This document shows, piece by piece, positions 18,361-23,092 of a DNA stretch of 23,092 nt. Source of the stretch: Scenedesmus sp. ARA3 (lineage: Eukaryota; Chlorophyta; Chlorophyceae; Sphaeropleales; Scenedesmaceae). The first letter of the stretch is position 1. Each line of letters begins with the position of its first letter. The position numbers were made by a program, and so were the translations under genes. The notes beneath the pieces are model-generated. The model worked only from the letters and a program-made list of their open reading frames with translations, was not told the DNA's origin and searched no databases. Location of the stretch: assembly GCA_004335835.1 (NCBI GenBank), contig RWJK01001002.1, forward strand, positions 1-23,092. The letters run 5' to 3'.

Positions 18361-20460
18361 GTTGGATGATCAGGCTAGGCCTGACCAGGCCGTGGGCAGT
18401 GCTGCAGGCACTGCAGCTGGCAGCAGCAGCAGCAGCAACAGCATGCAAACAGCAGGCAGCCGCAGCAGCGGCAGCAGCAGCGGTGGCAGCAGCCGGCCAG
18501 ATCTGCACCGCAGCACAGATCTGAACGACAGTGCCAAGCATGTTGCAGGCGCTGCTGGCCCACACACCCGCCATACATCAGCAGCAGCAGCAGCAGCAGG
18601 ATCCCGCGTCTCACCCCTTCAGGCAATGCGCACCACCTGCAACTCTGCTGCAACAACAGCAGGCACCACCAACCTCACCAGCACCACCATGAGCAGCAGC
18701 AGCAGCAGCAGTGCTGCCGCTAAACCCCGAAATCAGTCCCTGACAGCTGCCCCTGCTTGCAGCCTGAGGCCTGAGACTGTGGCAGCACTGGCAGCTGATG
18801 CTGCTGCTGATGCAGCGGCGCTTGATGCTGCTGGTAGTGCGGAAGGCTCGCTGCTGCTGCTGCTGCGCTGGCTGTGGCGGGCGTGGCGGGCGGGGCTGCT
18901 GCCTGATGCCCCTCAGGTGGGCTGCAGTTGTTATGCAACATGTTGGACGTGTTATGTAACATGTTATGATATAGTTACGGGTCGCTGCTGCGGCGCTGAG
19001 TGTGGCAGGCGTGGAGGGCTGCGCTGCTGCCTGATGCCCCTCAGGTGGGCTGCAGATGTTATGTAACACGTATGATGTGTCATGTAACATGTTATAAACT
19101 AGTTACGGGTTGCTGCTGGTGCGCTGCGTGTGGCATGCCTGGAGGGCGGGGCTGCTGCGGGATGCTTCTCAGGTGAGCTGCAGCAGCTCGTGATGTAACT
19201 GTCTGTGTGGCTGTCAAAACACATTAAATCGTGCAAGATAACATATTTTCACGTTTGTTACAATGACAGGCAGACAGGTCTGCTGTTTCTGTCAGATGTT
19301 CCTCAGGTAAGCTGCAGCGGCAGTGACAGTGGCTGACAGGCCTGTGGACTTGTTGTCATAACATGTCGTTTAACTTGTTGCAGTTGTTAAGACGGGTGGC
19401 GTTGCATTTGTGTGTGCTGTGCTATTGTTGAGACGTACACCAATTTGCAACTGTATGTCGCCTCTTCAGCAGGACTGTCACTGGTGCTTGCATTTGAAAT
19501 TTCAGAACCACCGGCCTAAACCACGAGGCTCAACTTCCCTGTTACTTTCTGAACTGCAGGGTTTCACCCCAGGGTGTGACGTGGCGGGCCTGCCTGGCCT
19601 TGTTGACCTGTCAGCTGTTGTGTTGACTCTGCTGTTGCCCACTGCTTTGCCTTGCACATTGCTGCTGCAGGGTTTCACCCCAGGGTGTGACGTGGCGTCC
19701 CTGCCTGGCCTTGTTGACCTGTCAGCGGGGCGCTACGCGGGCGTGGTGCCTCAGGGGGGGCTGGGGCTGGCACTGGGGCTGGCCTACGCACAGATGTACG
19801 GCATCAGGTAAGGGGCAGGTGTCAGCGTTGTGTGTGCTACGCTGCGTGTGTGCTGTGCCGATTTGAGGGCGGCGGGCTGGGGCTGGGGCTGGGGCTGGGG
19901 CCAGATGTACGGCATAAGGCGAGAGTGCATTTGCCAGCTCTGTATGTTCTTTAGGTGCTGCGCTGATTGTGGGTGGATGGCCTGGCCTATGCTCAGATGT
20001 ATGCCATCAGGTGACTTGATGGCAGGAGGGATGGGCTGGGGCTGGGGCTGGGGCTGGGGCTGGCCCACGCACAGATGTACGTCATCAGGTGAGGGGGCGG
20101 GTGTTTGCTCTTCTTGTGATGCGCTGATCTTGGGCTGCACATCACCGCACCTGCTTCCGTGTTGCTCTGCCAGGTGGCAGTTGCGGCTGGGTGTGGCGGG
20201 TGCTGCTGCTTGCATCACAGCAAACAATCTACAGCAGGTCTCCGTAGCTGCCACAGCAAGCACTATACTGCTTCCCTTCTTGCAGCTCATAGTCTGCTGC
20301 CACTGCAAGCAGTTGTACACATTTAGCGTTCTGCGTTCAACATCACGCCACCTTGCTTGTTGCTTGCGTATTGCTCTGCCAGGTGGCAGTCAGTGCGGCT
20401 GGCACTGGCTCAAGTCATGCTGGAAGATGCACAGGCACTGGAAGCAGCATGGTGCAGCCC

Positions 20461-20515
<55 letters not shown>

Positions 20516-20952
20516 TCAGGCTCAGTGCAGCAGCTGACAGCCATCAAGCACCTGCTACAACCTCTTATCAATGCTGCTAGCAGCCAGAATGCTGCATCAC
20601 CAACAACAGCAGCAGCAGCAGGCGCTACCCCAACCAGCAGCAGCAGCAGCAGTACCTCACACCAGCAGCAGCAGCAGCAGCAGCAGTACGGCATGAATTT
20701 GAGTGGGCGGCAGCTGGCAAGCCTTGCTGAGTCAGCATTAGCAGGAAAGCTGACATCAGCAGAGCAGCAGTGGCTAAGCTGGCTGCTGGGGCAGTGCCTT
20801 GCTGCTGCTGCCAGCCTGCTGCAGCAGCAGGGGCTACCCGGTAGTCAGGGAGTGCTGCTGCAAGTGCTGGAGTTTTTGGCCTGGGCACAGCAGCAGCAGC
20901 AGCAGCAGGGTGAGGGTACAGCAGCTGTGGGGCGTGTGCAGGTGCAAGCATC

Positions 20953-20989
<37 letters not shown>

Positions 20990-21806
20990 CCGGTGGTGCT
21001 TCTGAGGCAGCAGGTGGCAGCAGCAGCTCAGCAGCAGGTGCAGCAGCTGCTAGAACCCTGGCTCAACCTTGCTGCTGCTGCTGCTAGTGCGGTCCCACTG
21101 GCAGTAAACACTAGCAGTCCAATAGCAGCAGCTGCAGCAGCAGCAGCAGCATTGGGCGGCAGCAGCAGCAGCAGCAGCTTGCTTGGCTCAGGTGCCGCTA
21201 ATGGTGGCATGACAAGCGCTGAGTGGCAGAGTCTGATCCAAGCCTGCCACACGCTTGCAGCAGCAATGCATGCAGCGTACAGCCAGACAGCAGCAGACGT
21301 AGCGCGCTTTACTGGCATACAGGTGCAAAAGCAGCTATCTGCTGCTGCTGCTGCTGGGGGCTCTGCAGACCTAGAACAGGTCGGTAGTGGCTTCCAAAGA
21401 AGAGCAGCAACACATGCCGCTGCGCCAGCAGGCAGACCAGCAGCAGCAGCAGCAGCAGCAGCAGTGCATGCTGGCCGCGTTGGCAGTGGTGGTGTGCCGC
21501 TACCTCCTAGTGCACTGGACCCCACCGGCAGCGGCAGCAGCAGCAGCAGCATTAGGAGGGCTAGCAGCACAGGGACAGTTGCCTGGGAGTCATGCTACTG
21601 GCCCCTTGCACTGACAGCAGCAGCGGCTCGCTACAGTGTGGTCAGGGCAGCGCTTGCTGATGTCTTTTTAGCGTGCCCTGGCCGGAGCACGGCCACTTTG
21701 GCAGCAGTAGTGAATCTGCTGCAGCCGCCGCTGCTGCTGCTAGAGCAGCAGCTGGAAAGCCTGGGGCTGTCACTTGAGGAACTTCCAGGAGACTCTATGC
21801 AGCTAG

Positions 21807-21848
<42 letters not shown>

Positions 21849-22270
21849 TTGCGGCGGGAGGGAGTGAGCCAGCTGGCACTTTGCAGCAGCAGCAGCAGCA
21901 GCTGGTGACGGCTGACAGTGTCAGTGCGGTGTGGCAGAGTATGCGTTTCAGGTCCCGCAGCTTTGGCAGCAGCAGCGGCAGCAGCTTCAGTGCTGGTGCC
22001 CACCCACCACCTCACCTCAGCAGCAGCAGCAGCGGCAGCAGTGGCACTCCCGGCACAACTGCTGATAACAATGATATCAGCTCCACTGACATCAGCTGCA
22101 TTGATATGTCAGGGAGTGTAGGGCTAGCCTCAGTGCTGTGTGGCACCTGGTCGCTTGCCAGCTACCGCAGGCAGCAGCAGCGGCGGCTGCAGCTGCACCA
22201 GCCATTCCTAATGCCTGCTGACTCAGCACACTCAGCACTTGCTTCAGTGCACTCTCCTCACAGCTTGCCA

Positions 22271-22305
<35 letters not shown>

Positions 22306-22819
22306 GCAGCAGGCCTCTCTTCAGTCCTGTTCCAGACAGTCCTCCTCAGGTGCTGCTCGCAGCAGAAGTGGCTCTTTCACATCCCTACTATCACCCTCAG
22401 GCTCACATCAGCTTCTGCAGCAGCAGTACTCAATTACACTACCGCAGCCGCGGCTGCGAGCAGCAGCAGCAGAGTTCCGACTGGAGCTCTTCCCCTGGGC
22501 TGACATGCTGCTGCTGCAGCAGCAGCTCTGGCTAAGCTGCTGTGCAGCCGAGGTACAGCAGGTGCTGAGTCAGCAGCTAGCTGCAGAGGCATGGGCACCG
22601 TACAGTATTGTACTGCCTGTGGCTGGATCTGTGGTGCAGCTGTACCGCATGTTGCAGGCTGCATTGAAGACGTGGGCTGAGGTGCTGCTGCAAGCTGCTC
22701 CGGCGGCTGTTATTTTTGTAAATAACACTGGGCAGTATGGCTTGTCTTATGAAGCTGCAGCTGGTGGAAGATCTGCCCGTGATGCTGCTGCAGGAGCAGC
22801 ATTGCAGCACCACCAGCAC

Positions 22820-22851
<32 letters not shown>

Positions 22852-23092
22852 AGTAGATCTGCACCGGCAGCGGCAGCAGCAGGAGCAGCACCGCTTTCAG
22901 CGCCGGCGGCAGCACGGGGACTGCAGCAGCACAGACGCCCGGCAGCAGCAGCAGCAGCAGCATGTGCAGGTGTCCCCACACACTGCTGCAATGTGCCGGC
23001 TGATGTGGGGTGCGGTTAGGCGGCTGCAGCAGCAGTACCTGTCACACCTGCTGAAGTGCTGGGATGATGATTGCGGCTCCCGCAGCAGCAGC
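14771..23092 (+). CDS. Very large Gln/Ala/Ser-rich protein of unknown function, 3' end beyond window
   Basis: Proposed exons: 14771-15709, 16025-16311, 16900-17176, 17435-18916, 19671-19807 and 20383 to beyond 23092. Every junction keeps phase (0, 2, 0, 0, 2), giving at least 1,944 aa. Ordered blocks sit between homopolymer runs: MRLDAALVAAALRPLLLSWQ, VCLALRVAVARQLCKAAGLH, AIVTALAANAAILPRLLMRS, SYVGCVEVLLVGAERLSRPK, SYALAWLSQPNRN, LARALCPYVEEWDGGMEVVL, GFTPGCDVASLPGLVDLSAG, WQSVRLALAQVMLEDAQALE, LTSAEQQWLSWLLGQCLAAA and AEAWAPYSIVLPVAGSVVQL. These look like amphipathic helices, perhaps an alpha-solenoid or scaffold, but I do not recognise the family. The last exon is one uninterrupted 2.7-kb frame. 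The N-terminus is uncertain: in-frame ATGs occur at 14771, 14828 (followed by a Leu-rich leader-like stretch) and later, or the first coding exon may start inside this frame. Several introns contain copies of their own exon edges. Confidence 0.68.
15183..15235. repeat. (CAG/AGC)n tract, exonic polyserine
   Basis: About seventeen uninterrupted units in exon 1 of the large plus-strand gene, read as Ser in the proposed frame. Confidence 0.95.
15415..15447. repeat. CAG tract, exonic polyalanine
   Basis: GCA-phase reading gives Ala in the proposed frame of exon 1; eleven units. Confidence 0.9.
15578..15628. repeat. CAG tract, exonic polyserine
   Basis: About seventeen units, read as Ser, placed between the LLLSWQQPALPA and VCLALRVAVARQL segments. 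Confidence 0.95.
15939..16018. repeat. (CTG)26, the longest pure tract in the window
   Basis: About 26 uninterrupted CTG units in intron 1 of the large gene, ending six bases before the acceptor (CTCTGCAG/GCC at 16025). Confidence 0.95.
16485..16570 (+). repeat. Relic copy of exon 2 end of the large gene, donor destroyed
   Basis: CTGAGCAGGCCCAAGCGCGC and flanks repeat the exon 2 end (16280-16325; LSRPKRAG), and the homology continues into intron sequence (GAGCGGCTGCA, AGTGTGCA). The donor GTGAGC of the authentic junction (16312) reads CTGAGC in the copy. Spacing is 222 bp. Confidence 0.8.
16978..17026. repeat. (CAG)16, exonic polyglutamine
   Basis: About sixteen CAG units in exon 3 of the large gene, in the Gln frame after SQPNRN. 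Confidence 0.95.
18983..19044 (+). repeat. Relic 1 of exon 4 end and donor of the large gene
   Basis: GTGGCAGGCGTGGAGGGC...CTGCTGCCTGATGCCCCTCAG/GTGGGCTGCAG copies the exon 4 end at 18860-18916. The donor analogue at 19045 is exactly 128 bp from the authentic one at 18917. The following intron sequence (TTATGTAACA...AGTTACGGGT) is copied as well. Confidence 0.9.
19110..19172 (+). repeat. Relic 2 of exon 4 end and donor of the large gene
   Basis: GTGGCATGCCTGGAGGGCGG...GGATGCTTCTCAG/GTGAGCTGCAG; the donor analogue at 19173 is another 128 bp on. Confidence 0.9.
19262..19318 (+). repeat. Relic 3 (faint) of exon 4 end and donor of the large gene
   Basis: GTCAGATGTTCCTCAG/GTAAGCTGCAG keeps the junction but little of the exon body. 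The donor analogue at 19307 is 134 bp after relic 2. Confidence 0.6.
19551..19612 (+). repeat. Upstream duplicate of the exon 5 acceptor and head of the large gene
   Basis: CTGCAG/GGTTTCACCCCAGG and about 55 further bases are nearly identical to 19665-19722. The two acceptors are 111 bp apart (19560 and 19671), a multiple of three, and the interval has no stop in the coding frame. Confidence 0.93.
19862..19917 (+). repeat. Copy of exon 5 end with expanded CTGGGG run; donor lost
   Basis: GGGCTGGGGCTGGGG... then CAGATGTACGGCATAAG/GCGAGA copies the exon 5 end CAGATGTACGGCATCAG/GTAAGG (19807). The donor GT has become GC. The G-run at 19874-19900 fits a four-tract quadruplex motif. Confidence 0.85.
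19980..20016 (+). repeat. Copy of exon 5 end with donor retained
   Basis: GGCCTATGCTCAGATGTATG CCATCAG/GTGACT repeats the exon 5 end AYAQMYGI region; donor analogue at 20011. Confidence 0.8.
20033..20095 (+). repeat. Copy of exon 5 end with CTGGGG run and intact donor
   Basis: A CTGGGG run (20033-20059) then GCACAGATGTACGTCATCAG/GTGAGG. Donor analogue at 20089. Confidence 0.85.
20160..20195 (+). repeat. Upstream duplicate of the exon 6 acceptor of the large gene
   Basis: TTGCTCTGCCAG/GTGGCAGTTGCGGCTGG copies TTGCTCTGCCAG/GTGGCAGTCAGTGCGGCTGG at 20371-20403. The acceptors (exon starts 20174 and 20383) are 209 bp apart, not a multiple of three. Confidence 0.85.
20461..20513. repeat. (CTG/GCT)n tract, exonic polyalanine
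   Basis: About seventeen units at the start of the last exon, read as Ala after LEAAWCSP. Confidence 0.95.
21812..21847. repeat. (CAG)12, exonic polyglutamine
   Basis: Pure CAG run read as Gln after ELPGDSMQLEE in the last exon. Similar shorter Gln runs occur at 20953-20986, 22273-22302 and 22825-22852. Confidence 0.9.

Overview
The window looks like nuclear DNA of a green alga (Chlorophyta, probably Chlorophyceae). The anchor is a complete, intron-containing gene for the chloroplast ATP synthase gamma subunit, with a short plastid transit peptide and the redox-regulatory cysteine pair. Introns follow the GT-AG rule, mostly with GTGAGN or GTGCGN donors. TGTAA, the chlorophyte polyadenylation signal, lies downstream of two genes. 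The sequence is saturated with CAG/CTG tracts that read as Gln, Ala, Ser or Leu runs depending on frame. No rRNA, tRNA, CRISPR or prokaryotic operon signal was seen.

Layout. (1) 1-822, minus strand: an ORF leaving the left edge, with an apparent PD-(D/E)XK nuclease motif of the kind found at the C-terminus of algal non-LTR retroelement proteins. (2) 1080-4193, minus: a five-exon gene of unknown function with three divergent repeats that resemble LOTUS/OST-HTH winged helices, and one unexplained frame change. (3) 5148-8200, minus: atpC, six exons, 355 aa, all exon phases consistent. (4) 9199-14273, minus: a seven-exon RNase H gene, with two N-terminal hybrid-binding domains, a complete D-E-D-D catalytic domain and a long low-complexity tail. 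(5) 14771 to the right edge, plus: a very large Gln/Ala/Ser-rich protein of unknown function, six exons, still open at the edge. Genes 4 and 5 are divergent and share about 0.5 kb of upstream DNA.

The most striking feature is in genes 4 and 5. Many of their introns contain tandem, decaying copies of the exon edge and splice site that they abut. Several arrays have a period near 128 bp and most donors are still intact. RNase H exon 4 has three downstream relics, the head of exon 6 is triplicated, and its tail has two more copies. In gene 5 the exon 4 donor region occurs four times at 128-134 bp spacing. Exon 5 has an in-frame duplicate acceptor exactly 111 bp upstream and further copies of its donor end, two of them with G-quadruplex-like hexamer runs. 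Intronic CTG tracts repeatedly sit just upstream of 3' splice sites. Together this looks like introns growing by repeated duplication of their own splice junctions, possibly with alternative splicing. All exon models are by eye, from phase, splice signals and protein conservation; there is no transcript evidence here.
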